Of a stretch of 45,233 bases of DNA, positions 16,208 through 25,197 are shown one piece after another. Position numbers and translations under genes: made by a program. How positions within the stretch are numbered: position 1 is the first letter of the stretch; each line of letters opens with the position of its first letter. The stretch is from Phycisphaerae bacterium. Lineage in GTDB: Bacteria; Planctomycetota; Phycisphaerae; UBA1845; PWPN01. The notes below the pieces were generated by a model. The model searched no databases and had not been told where the DNA came from. It worked only from the letters and a program-made list of their open reading frames with translations. Location: assembly GCA_012719955.1 (NCBI GenBank), contig JAAXZI010000152.1, positions 1 through 45,233 on the forward strand. Direction: 5' to 3'.

Positions 16208-19200
16208 ATGAGGACGAGAAGCAGGATCTGGGCAGTTTGCGCTCTGGCGGGCATTGGCTTCGCAACGGCCGCCCAAGCTCAGGAGGTTGTGATCAGCCAG
16301 ATTTTTCCTGGAGCCGGCTGCACCGGGGCAGGGTGTTCCGCATACCACAACGACTACGTCGAATTGTTCAATAAGGGCGCGACCCCCGCGACGGTGTCCG
16401 GGTGGTCAGTGCAATATGCGTCAGCGACCGGCACGAATTGGAGCGTCGCCGCTCTGCCTGCCAATGCGGTGATTCCCCCCGGGGGATATTTCCTCGTCAA
16501 ACTGGGAGGAAACACCAATGGCCTCGCCGAACTTCCCGAGCCTGATGCCACTGGCAATCTGAATTTGAGCGCCAGCGCCGGGAAAATCGCCCTCGTCAAG
16601 TCAGCCACCGCCCTCAGCGAAACCGTCACCCTGCCCAACCCCAACATCGCGGATTTCGTCGGGTACGGCTCAAATGCCAGCATTTGCGAGGGAACTGGTC
16701 GTGCGCCCGCCCCCGGCACCAACTACAATGCAATTTTCCGCAAAGGTGCCGGCTGCCAGGACAGCAACAATAACGCTGCCGATTTCGAAGCTTCGGCCGC
16801 CGCCCCGCGCAACAGCGCCTCCACACCGGCTCCTTGCGGATCATCCACCAATCTGAGCGCCACGCTTGAGGCCAATCCCAATCCGGTCCCCGCAGGGACG
16901 AGCGTGAGCTTGACCGTGACGGTGACCCCGGGCACGAATCCGCCCAGCACGGGCATTACCGTAGTGGGCGATCTGTCCGCGTTGGGCGGTAGCGCCAGCC
17001 AGGCCTTCACCGAAACCGAAGCGGGCAGCAATGTCTTTACTTTCACCTTGACCATTCCCGCCGAGATCAACCCGGGTCCCGACAACGTCAACCGGTCTGT
17101 CAGCGTCACAGTCACTGATGCGCAGTCTCGAAGCGGCTCCGCCCAAGCGACAGTTACGGTTCGGCCCAGCAACGCGAGCATCGGTGGGCAGGTTGTCATC
17201 AGCCAGGTATACGGCGGCGGCGGCAACAGCGGCGCCGAGTACAAGCACGATTTCGTCGAGCTGTTCAACCGCAGCACCGTTGAGGTAGACCTGAACGGCT
17301 GGTCAATCCAGTACCGGGGGGCCACGGGTGACTGGTCCAGCGTCATAGCCAACCTGACGGGCACGATTGCGCCCGGCGGTTATTACCTGGTCCAGCTCGC
17401 GGCGGGCAGCGGCGGGACCCTGAATCTGCCTACCCCGGACGCCATCGGCAACATCACAATGGGTGCCAGCAACGGCGTGGTCGTCCTCGTCGCCAGCACC
17501 GAGGCCCAGACCGGCTGTCCGACGGGCAGTCAGATTATCGATCTGGTCGGATATGGCACGGCAACCTGCTCCGAAGAGGCGTCCACGGGCGCGCTCTCCA
17601 ACACAACCGCCGCCATCCGCAAAGATGGTGGCTGCGTAGATACCGACAACAACGCGCTGGACTTTATCGTCGGCCCACCTTCGCCGCGCAATAGCGCCAG
17701 CCCCACGCATGAGTGTTCGATCGGCGATACCCTGAACGGATTCCTGGGGGCTACGCCCAATCCGGTCGCCGCCGGGGACGTGGTCACGGTCACCATCGCG
17801 GTTTCCGGCGGCACCCCCGCCTACACCGTTCAAGGCGATCTGACCGCCATCGGCGGAACGGCCAACCAGGCTTTCTATGATGACGGAACTCACGGCGACG
17901 TGACGAGCGGCGACGCCGTTTTCACCTTTGAGATGCCAGTCCCCTGCACAACCGCGCCGGGCACCAAGACCATCCACGTCATCGTGACTGACAGCGGTTC
18001 CAACACCTTGACCCGATCAATCGACCTGACTGTCAACGACGGCACGGTCGCCATTGGCGAAGTGTTTGAAACTGGGGATTCGGGGTACGACGACGGGCAG
18101 CCGCGAAACGCCACCCGTTGCGTGGGCGAAACGGCGACCTTCTCCGTCTTCGCTCGCGGCGGAAACCTCAGCTACCAGTGGTATAACGCCAGCGGCCCGC
18201 TCAGCGACGGCGGGAAGATCTCGGGAGCAACCTCCGACACCCTGCGGATCAGCAACGTTCAGCCGGAAGACGCGAACGCCGGCCCCTACTACTGCATCGT
18301 CAGCGGGTGCGGCGGCAGCCAGCAATCGAACGCGGCCACGCTGACCATCGGATCCCCGGCCAGCGCCCACGACAAGCAGGTGATCATCAGCCAGGTATAC
18401 GGCGGCGGCGGGAACGCCGGTTCGACCTATACCCACGACTTTATCGAGCTGTTCAACATGGGCACCACGCCGGTGGATCTGACCGGCTGGTCGGTGCAAT
18501 ACGCGAGTACGAACGCCAGCGGGATTTCGGCAAACTTTGACCGCCCGGCCCGCATCACCCTTCTGAGCGGCGTCATTCAGCCGGGCAAGTTCTTCCTGAT
18601 CCAGGAGGCGAGAGGCAACGGCGGCACGACCGCACTGCCCTTCCCGGATGTGGATGGCACCACGCAGACCAACGGCGGGATTGCCATCGGTTCCAGCGGC
18701 GGTAAGGTTGCGCTGGTGAAAGCCACCACCCCCCTGGCGGAAATGGGTCCGTACGGCAACGGCCCCGCGCCCACGGCCTGCTCCATCGTCGATTTTGTCG
18801 GCTGGGGCAACAACGTTGGCTGCGCGGAGGGCGGTAACCCCGCGCCCGGGACCAGCAACACCACGGCCGTGGTGAGAAAGCTGGATTGCGTATCTGCCAT
18901 GGACACCGACAATAACGGCAACGATTTCGTGGTCGCCGATCCGCTGCCGCACAACAGCGCCTCGTCAACGGCCGCTGCGATCCTCACCCAGCCTTCCGAC
19001 CAGTTCTCCTGTCCGGGCGCGCCCGCGACGTTCAGCGTGGTGGCCGACGGGCTCTGCCTCACATCGTACCGGTGGCAGGTCAACACCGGCAGCGGATGGG
19101 TCGACGTGACCACCGGCACAGGCTTTGACACGCCCTCCTACACGACGCCCATCCTGAGCCCCGAAGATGATGGTAACCAGTACCGCTGCGTGGTGAGCAA

Positions 19201-20086
19201 CGCTCAAAGCACGGCTATCTCGGAACCGGCCACGCTGTCCACCGGAGCAACGGAGAGCGATAAACAGATCGTGATCACACAGCTCTATGGCGGAGGCGGT
19301 AACGCCAACGCCGTCTACCACAATGACTTCATCGAACTGTTCAACAAGGGCACCACGGCCGTCGATCTGTCCGGCTGGTCCGTACAGTATGCCTCGGCCA
19401 CAGGTGGCACCTGGAACAACAAGATCGATCTGAGCGGCACGATTGAGCCGGGCAAGTATTACCTGATCCGGGGGCAGGCAGGAACTGGCTGCAATGGCTC
19501 TGCCTGCGGCGACCCGTTGCCGGTAACGCCGGACGCGATCTCCACGATCAACATGAGCGCCACCGCCGGAAAGATCGCGCTGGTCAAGTCGGTTGAACAA
19601 CTGGGTGGTACATGCCCCCTGGACGACTGCCGGGTCATTGACTTTGTCGGCTTCGGCTCAACCGCCAGTTGCTACGAGGGAGCCATCGGGAAGGCCCCGG
19701 TGGGCGACAACACCCAAGCCATCTTCCGCAAGGGCGACTGCACACCGCAGGATACTGACGACAACGCCGGCGATTTCGAGGTCGGTCCGGCCAATCCGCG
19801 CAATTCCGCCTCGACGGCTTGCGGCCCGTGCAAGCAGGCGCCGTGGGCGGATGCGGACAAGGACGGCGACGTGGACCAGGCCGACTTCGGCGCGTTCCAG
19901 GCATGTTTCAACGGTGAGGACACCAGCGGTCTGCTGCTCGGCACGGCCTACGCCTGCGAATGCTTCGATCGCGCGGGGACGTCCGGCGCGGTTGACGAAG
20001 TCGACCTGGAGCGGTTCGAGCAGTGCGCGTCCGACAGCGGTCCGGCCATACCGTGGAACCCGGCCAACCCGGCCTGCTCGGAGTAA
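16208..20086 (+). CDS. Secreted protein with four lamin-tail domains, two Ig-like domains and a Ca-loop tag
   Basis: 1292 residues from the ATG at 16208, preceded by AGGAG; the frame is open 28 codons further up, but only this start begins a signal peptide (MRTRSRIWAVCALAGIGFATAAQAQ). Four lamin-tail (LTD) domains begin near residues 26, 328, 723 and 1019. Each opens with (V/I)(V/I)I(S/T)Q and has (D/N)DF(I/V)ELFN, GWS(V/I)QY and PG.Y.L motifs, and ends near NPRNSAS-type segments. Ig-like domains lie at about 614-715 (SYQWYNASG, YYCIVSGCGG) and 924-1008. Two further beta-sandwich stretches follow LTD1 and LTD2. The tail from about 1211 has DADKDGDVDQADF and a second acidic loop. In bacteria LTD proteins are often surface-associated or tied to nucleases; no nuclease domain is present here. 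A hairpin terminator follows. Confidence 0.92.
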   Translation: MRTRSRIWAVCALAGIGFATAAQAQEVVISQIFPGAGCTGAGCSAYHNDYVELFNKGATPATVSGWSVQYASATGTNWSVAALPANAVIPPGGYFLVKLGGNTNGLAELPEPDATGNLNLSASAGKIALVKSATALSETVTLPNPNIADFVGYGSNASICEGTGRAPAPGTNYNAIFRKGAGCQDSNNNAADFEASAAAPRNSASTPAPCGSSTNLSATLEANPNPVPAGTSVSLTVTVTPGTNPPSTGITVVGDLSALGGSASQAFTETEAGSNVFTFTLTIPAEINPGPDNVNRSVSVTVTDAQSRSGSAQATVTVRPSNASIGGQVVISQVYGGGGNSGAEYKHDFVELFNRSTVEVDLNGWSIQYRGATGDWSSVIANLTGTIAPGGYYLVQLAAGSGGTLNLPTPDAIGNITMGASNGVVVLVASTEAQTGCPTGSQIIDLVGYGTATCSEEASTGALSNTTAAIRKDGGCVDTDNNALDFIVGPPSPRNSASPTHECSIGDTLNGFLGATPNPVAAGDVVTVTIAVSGGTPAYTVQGDLTAIGGTANQAFYDDGTHGDVTSGDAVFTFEMPVPCTTAPGTKTIHVIVTDSGSNTLTRSIDLTVNDGTVAIGEVFETGDSGYDDGQPRNATRCVGETATFSVFARGGNLSYQWYNASGPLSDGGKISGATSDTLRISNVQPEDANAGPYYCIVSGCGGSQQSNAATLTIGSPASAHDKQVIISQVYGGGGNAGSTYTHDFIELFNMGTTPVDLTGWSVQYASTNASGISANFDRPARITLLSGVIQPGKFFLIQEARGNGGTTALPFPDVDGTTQTNGGIAIGSSGGKVALVKATTPLAEMGPYGNGPAPTACSIVDFVGWGNNVGCAEGGNPAPGTSNTTAVVRKLDCVSAMDTDNNGNDFVVADPLPHNSASSTAAAILTQPSDQFSCPGAPATFSVVADGLCLTSYRWQVNTGSGWVDVTTGTGFDTPSYTTPILSPEDDGNQYRCVVSNAQSTAISEPATLSTGATESDKQIVITQLYGGGGNANAVYHNDFIELFNKGTTAVDLSGWSVQYASATGGTWNNKIDLSGTIEPGKYYLIRGQAGTGCNGSACGDPLPVTPDAISTINMSATAGKIALVKSVEQLGGTCPLDDCRVIDFVGFGSTASCYEGAIGKAPVGDNTQAIFRKGDCTPQDTDDNAGDFEVGPANPRNSASTACGPCKQAPWADADKDGDVDQADFGAFQACFNGEDTSGLLLGTAYACECFDRAGTSGAVDEVDLERFEQCASDSGPAIPWNPANPACSE

Positions 20087-20122
20087 AGAGCCGACCTTGT
20101 AAAAGCTCGACAGGATCGAACC

Positions 20123-20193
20123 CCCGGCCGGGGCCGATCGGCCCGCTCGCCAGAACCAGGCGATCGGGACGGTCGCCCCGGCCGGGTCGTTTT
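20123..20193 (+). terminator. Terminator after the lamin-tail protein gene
   Basis: CCCGGCCGGGGC (20123-20134) pairs perfectly with GCCCCGGCCGGG (20175-20186), followed by TCGTTTTG. The stem is very strong and lies 36 bases after the stop; the U tract is short. Confidence 0.65.
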
Positions 20194-20403
20194 GCGCAGC
20201 AAGATTAGTCAACCAACCCGATCGCCAGACACACCCAAAGTCACGGCGTGCCCATTCCACCAATCCCATTCATATACGCCGCCGGGCCCGCGCGTGAACA
20301 TGGCCCCCGGCGTGTGACCCCGGCACCCGACCGCGCGTCCACATGCCATCCAGCCCCGACTATGCAGTCTGCAAAATAGCAGCCCAAACGGGAGTGCGAG
20401 CAT

Positions 20404-20632
20404 GTCATGCCCCGCAGGGGCATCACGAGAGTAGCCACGGGTGGAGCGAAGCGGAACCCGTGGTTCAAAGCCCGCCCCATCTTTCATGCCGCCCCGGCAG
20501 GGGGGCGTGAGACCACGCACCAGCCTCTCACCCCGCCCCGGCCGGGGCAGGTGCTTGTGCGCCGGGTGCTCGCAACCACCAGTTTCGCTGCGCTGCACTG
20601 GTGGCTACTCTCACCTGGCCCCTCTCGGGGCC
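20404..20632. repeat. Structured repeat element built from nested hairpins
   Basis: GAGAGTAGCCAC (20427-20438) recurs inverted and perfect as GTGGCTACTCTC (20601-20612), bounding a ~186-base unit. Inside or beside it are at least four smaller hairpins: GCCCC-GCA-GGGGC (about 20408-20421), CCACGGGT (20435-20442) with ACCCGTGG (20456-20463), ACCACCAGT with ACTGGTGG (about 20577-20604), and GGCCCC with GGGGCC near 20617-20632. It can be read as a peptide beginning MPRRGITRVATGGAKRNPWF, which I recall as a spurious translation of a dispersed planctomycete repeat; that recollection needs a database check. It is best taken as a non-coding mobile-type or structural repeat. Confidence 0.75.
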
Positions 20633-20917
20633 ACGAGCGATTACCCAAGCAACACACACATCTCCAGCCTCTGACTTACTCCGGCCTCAGCCGGGCTTGC
20701 GGTTGATGCCATCCTCCCCCTCATTGGTTGTCCAAATCATGAACCCACCTCTGGAAGAGGTGGGCTACCCGCTCCGCCATTACCCGATTGGAGAATCGAA
20801 GGTCATCGAGCGCGCCCTACGCTCCATCTCTCTATCTCTCCCACTCTCCATCTCTCCATCTCTCCTCGTCCCCTCATGCGGAGTTGCCAGACAAAGCGTC
20901 ACAAGGGCCGCGGGCGG

Positions 20918-21544
20918 TCAGTGGTATCGACGCAGAACGCCTACCACCACGCCTTGGATGCGGATGTTGTCCACGTAGATGGGCGCGTAGGCGGGATTGG
21001 CGGGCTGGAGGCGAACCTTTTTCCCCTCTCTATAGAACTTCTTGAGGGTAGCCTCGCCGTCGTCGAGCAGGGCCACGACCGTTTCGCCGTCGCGGGCGGT
21101 TTCGCGACGCTCGACGACCACCAGGTCTCCGTCACGAATGTGCTCATCAATCATGCTGTCGCCGCGAACGCGCAGGGCGTACACGCCGGCACTGCTCTTG
21201 AAGAGGGAATCAAGCTCGATGGTCTCGGGATTCTCGATGGCCTCGATGGGCGAGCCGGCGGCGATATGTCCGACGAGAGGCAGGGTCGCGCCCGACTCGT
21301 CGGGAAACTCAACTCGCTGCGTAAGCTCCAAAGAGCGAGCCCGGTGCCGCGAACGCCGCAACAGGCCTTTCTTTTCGAGGCCGCTGACGTGCTCGAACAC
21401 GGTGACCTTGGTGATGCCCAAGACGTCGGCGATCTCCTGCATCGTCGGGGAATAGCCATGCTTGCGCTGGTAATCCCGCACCAGCATGAGAATGCGCATC
21501 TGCTTGGGGGTCAATCGACGAAACGTATCCTTGGTCTTGCTCAT
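20918..21544 (-). CDS. lexA: LexA repressor (SOS regulator)
   Basis: 208 residues, the normal LexA length, starting seven bases after GGAGG. An N-terminal winged helix (TPKQMRILMLVRDYQRKHGYSPTMQEIADVLGITKVTVFEHV, about 12-53) is followed by the autocleavage domain. The scissile Ala96-Gly97 lies in HIAAGSP; the catalytic Ser130 in RGDSM and Lys168 in EATLKKF are both present. It should repress DNA-repair genes and cleave itself when RecA filaments form. The recognition helix VTVFEHVSGLEKKG differs from the E. coli one, so its operator is expected to differ. A strong promoter and a palindrome lie ~480 bases upstream, and an ORF with a good ribosome site fills the leader and overlaps the first third of lexA. 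Confidence 0.96.
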   Translation of the reverse strand: MSKTKDTFRRLTPKQMRILMLVRDYQRKHGYSPTMQEIADVLGITKVTVFEHVSGLEKKGLLRRSRHRARSLELTQRVEFPDESGATLPLVGHIAAGSPIEAIENPETIELDSLFKSSAGVYALRVRGDSMIDEHIRDGDLVVVERRETARDGETVVALLDDGEATLKKFYREGKKVRLQPANPAYAPIYVDNIRIQGVVVGVLRRYH

Positions 21545-21896
21545 GGGCGCCCTCCGCCAGGCCGGCCAGACCTTCGGGGCCGATGACCACCACAGGCCAA
21601 TCGGTCTGCCGGCCGATGTGTTCGCGGTTCAGTGCAGACGTTCCACCAGTCTGACGGCCGGCGACCGCGGCAATCGCCGCGTCGAACCGGGCCAGCGCCT
21701 CATCGTGAGAATCTCGGGAGGGTCCATGCGCGCTCATCGCCCCGCCATCGGCAGCCCAGCCGTCGCGCCCGGCCATACCCCTGGCCGGCGCAACGACCGG
21801 AGCGCCGCCGGAGCGGACCGGTAGTGCGACGCGGAAAGCACCACCCGGCCCGAACACACACAGCGGCAACTGCTCTGATACGTCGTGATGAAGCAT
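21309..21896 (-). CDS. Uncertain ORF upstream of and overlapping lexA
   Basis: 195 codons from an ATG seven bases after a strong GGGAGG site. It lies between the lexA promoter and lexA, with third codon positions mostly G or C as in real genes here. I do not recognise the protein; the part before lexA ends with WPVVVIGPEGLAGLAEG. From about residue 118 on it reads through lexA in another frame for 236 bases, which is unusual and suggests either a false ORF, a missing stop caused by an indel, or a genuine long overlap. If real, it would be an SOS-linked protein made from the lexA transcript. No known SOS family is evident. Confidence 0.3.
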   Translation of the reverse strand: MLHHDVSEQLPLCVFGPGGAFRVALPVRSGGAPVVAPARGMAGRDGWAADGGAMSAHGPSRDSHDEALARFDAAIAAVAGRQTGGTSALNREHIGRQTDWPVVVIGPEGLAGLAEGAHEQDQGYVSSIDPQADAHSHAGAGLPAQAWLFPDDAGDRRRLGHHQGHRVRARQRPRKERPVAAFAAPGSLFGAYAAS

Positions 21897-22019
21897 GGAC
21901 CCGCCTCCCTGCGGCACTATCCGTCAGCAGAACTGTCTTCGCCTGGTCGGTGTCGGACCCGGTCACGAGTGAACGGCACATCCGGCATGTGCCACCAGAC
22001 ACCGCCACCGACAGTTCGT

Positions 22020-22033
22020 TATCTGTACGGATA
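22020..22033. promoter_or_regulatory. Candidate LexA operator (near-perfect palindrome at the lexA promoter start site)
   Basis: TATCTGTACGGATA is a 14-base dyad centred on GTAC with one mismatched pair. It covers the predicted start point (about 22029) of the minus-strand promoter, where a bound repressor would block transcription. LexA genes are normally autoregulated; that this is the LexA site is inference. Confidence 0.4.
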
Positions 22034-22035
22034 TA

Positions 22036-22064
22036 AGTATACCCTAACTCAATCCAAACGTCAA
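22036..22064 (-). promoter_or_regulatory. Strong sigma-70-type promoter reading toward lexA
   Basis: On the minus strand: TTGACG (22064-22059), exactly 17 bases, then TATACT (22041-22036). It is the best promoter in the window. The first known gene downstream is lexA, about 485 bases away, with the uncertain ORF at 21896 in between. Confidence 0.75.
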
Positions 22065-22833
22065 GGGGCCGACGATCAAGAACGGCCATCACGGGGGCCA
22101 ACGCGCACCACCCCCACCGGCCAGCAGACCTCCTGTCCGTGCCGTCAGAGGATGACTCACTCGATTATCGGTCCCAAGCCCCTATACCTAGGTCGTGCCG
22201 CATCCCTGGCACCCAACGTCTAGCGTATATCGGCGGGTCTTTGAGGCCGGCTTGATGGATGTTCTAAGTCGCCCCAGCGGCGAAGCTTACAGGGTAATGG
22301 GAATAGAGCGCGGAGCCTCCACGTGAATTCACCGGGCCCACAAGTACCACCGTAACCATCGGACATGCAATCAGTTACATCACACACGCTATTTTCCGAT
22401 GACGTCCCTTCGCCGTGGTGTTTTTCAAAAAATTCGGTCCGGGAAGCTAACTGCAAAAGAGGCGTAAGAGGGGTCCGTTTCTCGCCGGCGAGCTGTCTGT
22501 GCGCGGTCTGCCACTGCTCATGGGCCGTGCTACAGGTTTTGAGGTTTTGATCAGTGGCGAAGGTCGAAGTCGCCCTGGCACGGCTCAAGAGCCGTGGCAC
22601 ACGGCACGCTCAAGAGCCGTGGCACACGGCACGGTGCGCCCATCGTGTTCTGTGGTCTCATCATCGCGCATAGCCGGTACCATCCGCGGCCTTTTTTTGT
22701 TGTAATGTTGCAGGCCCGGAGCAGCCAACCAGAAGAGGCGGTCACGATCTGAGACGGTCTGTTGAGACGGGCTCATCCGGTATCATCGTCCCAATCGGCG
22801 GATCACACCGGCCGGTCTGCATGAGGGCTCATC
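22065..22833. other. Intergenic region with a tandem palindromic repeat
   Basis: I see no supported gene on either strand. At 22577-22632 a ~26-base unit containing the palindrome CACGGCTCAAGAGCCGTG is repeated twice and a bit more (22577-22602, 22603-22627, then a partial copy). A run of seven Ts at about 22690 has only a 4-bp possible stem before it, too weak to call a terminator. Confidence 0.55.
22577..22632. repeat. Tandem palindromic repeat (CACGGCTC-AA-GAGCCGTG)
   Basis: Two near-identical units plus a partial third. The 24 bases at 22579-22602 occur again, identical but inverted, at 44954-44977. The palindromic core is 18 bases long. Confidence 0.85.
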
Positions 22834-24798
22834 ATGACGCAGGCACATCGACGGTACAGGATTGGCGTACTCCTGGGGCTTTCGGCGGGGATTCTGTCTG
22901 GCGTTCACGCAACGGCGGGCGAACAGAACCGCACCGGCAGCGAGGATAGCCCAGCGCCCACGACGGCGCCGGCCGGACAGGTGATCGAGGGGATCGTGGT
23001 CAACCATCTGGGCGCCGGGTTGCAGGGAGCGATCGTGCGCATCGAGGCGCTGGACGCCAGTGAGGACGATCCTCCGCTGGCCATGACCCGGGCCGGAGAG
23101 ACGGGCGAGATCCACATTCAGCTTCCCCGGCGGATCGAGGCCACGGTGCGGGCCCGGGTGACCCACGACGGCTATACCACCTTCCTGCAGGAAATAGATC
23201 TCACCAACGAAGAGGAACCTCCGTGGATCGACGCGGTCATGGAAGGCGCGGCCACGCTCAAGGGCGTGGTTCGCGATCGCCTGTTCAACGAGCCGGTGAA
23301 GGGCGCGCAGGTGATCTGCGAAAGCGCGGGGCAGGACTTTCAGGCCATCACCGATTCGGCGGGACGCTATCAATTCAACACCATCGCTCACGGGCCGGTC
23401 TCGCTCATGGTGACGGCCAGGGGTTTCGGCGTGAAGCGGATGATGATCCACGTCCGGGAGAACCAGGCCGAGGCTGACATCGAATTGGGTCCGGAGCGCA
23501 AGGTGGAACTCACCATCGTCACGGACCAGGAGCAGCCCGCGGCCGATGTTCGCGTGGAGGGCTACGCACAGCCGGGCAATGAATACGTGAACGCCACCAC
23601 CGGGCCGGATGGCAAGGTTTCGCTCCACGGCATCAACGAAGAGGCCGAAACGATCCTGCTGCGCCTCAATGGGCCGCGGTTTGTCCAGATGCGCGGGTTT
23701 GAAGTGCAGGTCCTCCTGCCCCCGGGAGAAGAGAACGAGAGCGGCTTGCCGACCTCGATGCCGGCCGTTCACCAGGAGCTGATGGTGCAGGTGGCCGGCC
23801 GGATCAAGGGTCGAGTCACCGACGCGAAAACCGGCGACCCGATCGTGGGCGTGCGGGTGGTGGTGGGACATGAGTTTCGCAGCGACGCACCCATGGCGTG
23901 GACCGCGCTGGACGGCACCTATGAACTCACCGGAGTGGCTCCGGGAGATAACCTGTTGTCCTTCCAGCACCGGGAATATGCGACCGCTTTCCAGGAGATC
24001 CACATCGAGCCGGAGAAGGTTGTCACGGCGGACGCGAAAATGGATCCCGGCCAGGCCCTGGGCGGAAAGGTGGTGGGCTCCGACGGCAAGCCAATCGCGA
24101 AAGTGTTTGTAACCGGCGACGTGTGGGAGGATTATACCACGCTGGGTCTGCGGGCCATCACTGACGAGGAAGGCACATTCCTATTCAATAACGCCCCCGC
24201 CGGCGAGGTATTGTTCAGCTTTGTGAAACCCGGCTACGGACGGCCCTTGCAGCGGGCCCTGGCCTCCGGGAAAACCGACCATCTCATCACGCTGGACGTG
24301 CTGCCGCCGGATCTCGTTGACGCCCCGCCGATTCCCCCGCCGGCCCGGCTGGAAGTGGGCAAGGTCGTCCCGGACATGACCCTCGTGGGCCTGGACGGAA
24401 CCACCTATAAGCTGGCGGACATGCGCGGCAAGTACGTGTTCCTGGACATGTGGGCGACCTGGTGCCAGCCGTGCATGGCCGAGATCGAGAACATCAAAGC
24501 GCTGCGCGCGAGCATGAAGGAACGAGCCGATTTCGTGCTGATCGGCATCAGCCTGGATACGGATCGCGACGCACTCAAGCAGGCCATCAGCAAACACGGC
24601 ATCGACTGGCCGCAGGTGTTCGGGCCCAAGTCCGGCGCACGCGAGGCTTTTGAGACCTTCAACGGTACGGCCATTCCCTACACCTGCCTCATCGGCCCGG
24701 ACGGCAAGCTGCTGGCCCAGAACCTGCAAGGGGCCGGACTGGTCGAAGCGGTGAAGGCGGCGATGCAAAAACCCACCACCACCAAACCGGGGGAGTGA
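22834..24798 (+). CDS. Exported protein: carboxypeptidase-regulatory-like beta domains fused to a TlpA/ResA thioredoxin
   Basis: 654 residues. The start has AGGG eight bases upstream and leads into a signal peptide (IGVLLGLSAGILSGVHATAG). Next come several CarboxypepD_reg-like beta-sandwich repeats: about 48-130, 140-215 (GVVRDRLFNEPVKGAQV, DSAGRYQFNTIAHGPV), 325-405 (GRVTDAKTGDPIVGVRV, LDGTYELTGVAPGDN) and 408-490. The C-terminal ~145 residues are a TlpA/ResA-type thioredoxin with the active site WCQPC near 543-547 and a cis-Pro segment AIPYTCLIGPDG. It is probably a periplasmic or surface-exposed thiol-disulfide protein; fusions of this layout are common in planctomycetes, with unknown substrates. 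It stands alone, followed by a heptad repeat tract. Confidence 0.92.
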   Translation: MTQAHRRYRIGVLLGLSAGILSGVHATAGEQNRTGSEDSPAPTTAPAGQVIEGIVVNHLGAGLQGAIVRIEALDASEDDPPLAMTRAGETGEIHIQLPRRIEATVRARVTHDGYTTFLQEIDLTNEEEPPWIDAVMEGAATLKGVVRDRLFNEPVKGAQVICESAGQDFQAITDSAGRYQFNTIAHGPVSLMVTARGFGVKRMMIHVRENQAEADIELGPERKVELTIVTDQEQPAADVRVEGYAQPGNEYVNATTGPDGKVSLHGINEEAETILLRLNGPRFVQMRGFEVQVLLPPGEENESGLPTSMPAVHQELMVQVAGRIKGRVTDAKTGDPIVGVRVVVGHEFRSDAPMAWTALDGTYELTGVAPGDNLLSFQHREYATAFQEIHIEPEKVVTADAKMDPGQALGGKVVGSDGKPIAKVFVTGDVWEDYTTLGLRAITDEEGTFLFNNAPAGEVLFSFVKPGYGRPLQRALASGKTDHLITLDVLPPDLVDAPPIPPPARLEVGKVVPDMTLVGLDGTTYKLADMRGKYVFLDMWATWCQPCMAEIENIKALRASMKERADFVLIGISLDTDRDALKQAISKHGIDWPQVFGPKSGAREAFETFNGTAIPYTCLIGPDGKLLAQNLQGAGLVEAVKAAMQKPTTTKPGE

Positions 24799-24804
24799 AG
24801 AGTA

Positions 24805-24874
24805 CTGAGTACTGAGTGCTGAGTATTGAGTGCTGAGTGCTGAACGCTGATCGCTGACCGCTGAACACTGAAGG
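24805..24874 (+). repeat. Heptanucleotide repeat tract, ten CTGANNN units
   Basis: Ten units in exact 7-base register: CTGAGTA, CTGAGTG, CTGAGTA, TTGAGTG, CTGAGTG, CTGAACG, CTGATCG, CTGACCG, CTGAACA, CTGAAGG. It begins seven bases after the preceding stop codon. The first four bases are nearly fixed and the last three vary. The same family recurs at 26146-26194 and 29186-29227. Confidence 0.9.
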
Positions 24875-24905
24875 CGGCTGGTTGAACGCCGGGCAACTAT
24901 ACACC

Positions 24906-25019
24906 ACAGCGCAAAGTGGGCCATTTTCTGTAGCAGCCGGGCCGGGGCCCGGTGGGAACTGGGCGCCGCCCGATTTGCAGATGAAACAGCCGGCACGAGG
25001 CCCGGCCGACTTTGCGCTG
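24906..25019. mobile_element. Miniature inverted-repeat element with CAGCGCAAAG ends
   Basis: ACAGCGCAAAGT (24906-24917) is matched at the other end by inverted ACTTTGCGCTG (25009-25019). The interior is GC-rich with internal complementarity (GCCGGGCC, GGCCCGGC) and codes for nothing. A second element with the same termini is at 27393-27494, and a single end is at 29066-29075. I could not define target-site duplications, so mobility is inferred. Confidence 0.6.
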
Positions 25020-25197
25020 CGGTGCCATCGTGTTGCGGGAGACAAGGATAGAGAGGGGACACTTGTTTTTTTGTAGAATGCAGGCAACGGCGTTCACGAC
25101 GTCCTTTCGGGAGAACGCTGCGGTCGCGTGGAAGGGGAAAAGCAAACCTTTCACCAGACAAGCTGAGTGTCTCTGAAATGCTGGAGGGGGGTTTCTC

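Noticed and set aside
20407-20706. ORF starting MPRRGITRVATGGAKRNPWF
   Set aside because: It lies entirely in the nested-hairpin repeat; the peptide is best explained as a chance translation of the repeat.
22670-22700. Run of seven Ts after CCGCGGCC as a terminator
   Set aside because: Only a 4-bp stem can be formed before it, and no gene ends nearby on that strand.
24805-24874. Regular 7-base repeat considered as a CRISPR array
   Set aside because: Units are seven bases with no spacers, and no cas genes are present.
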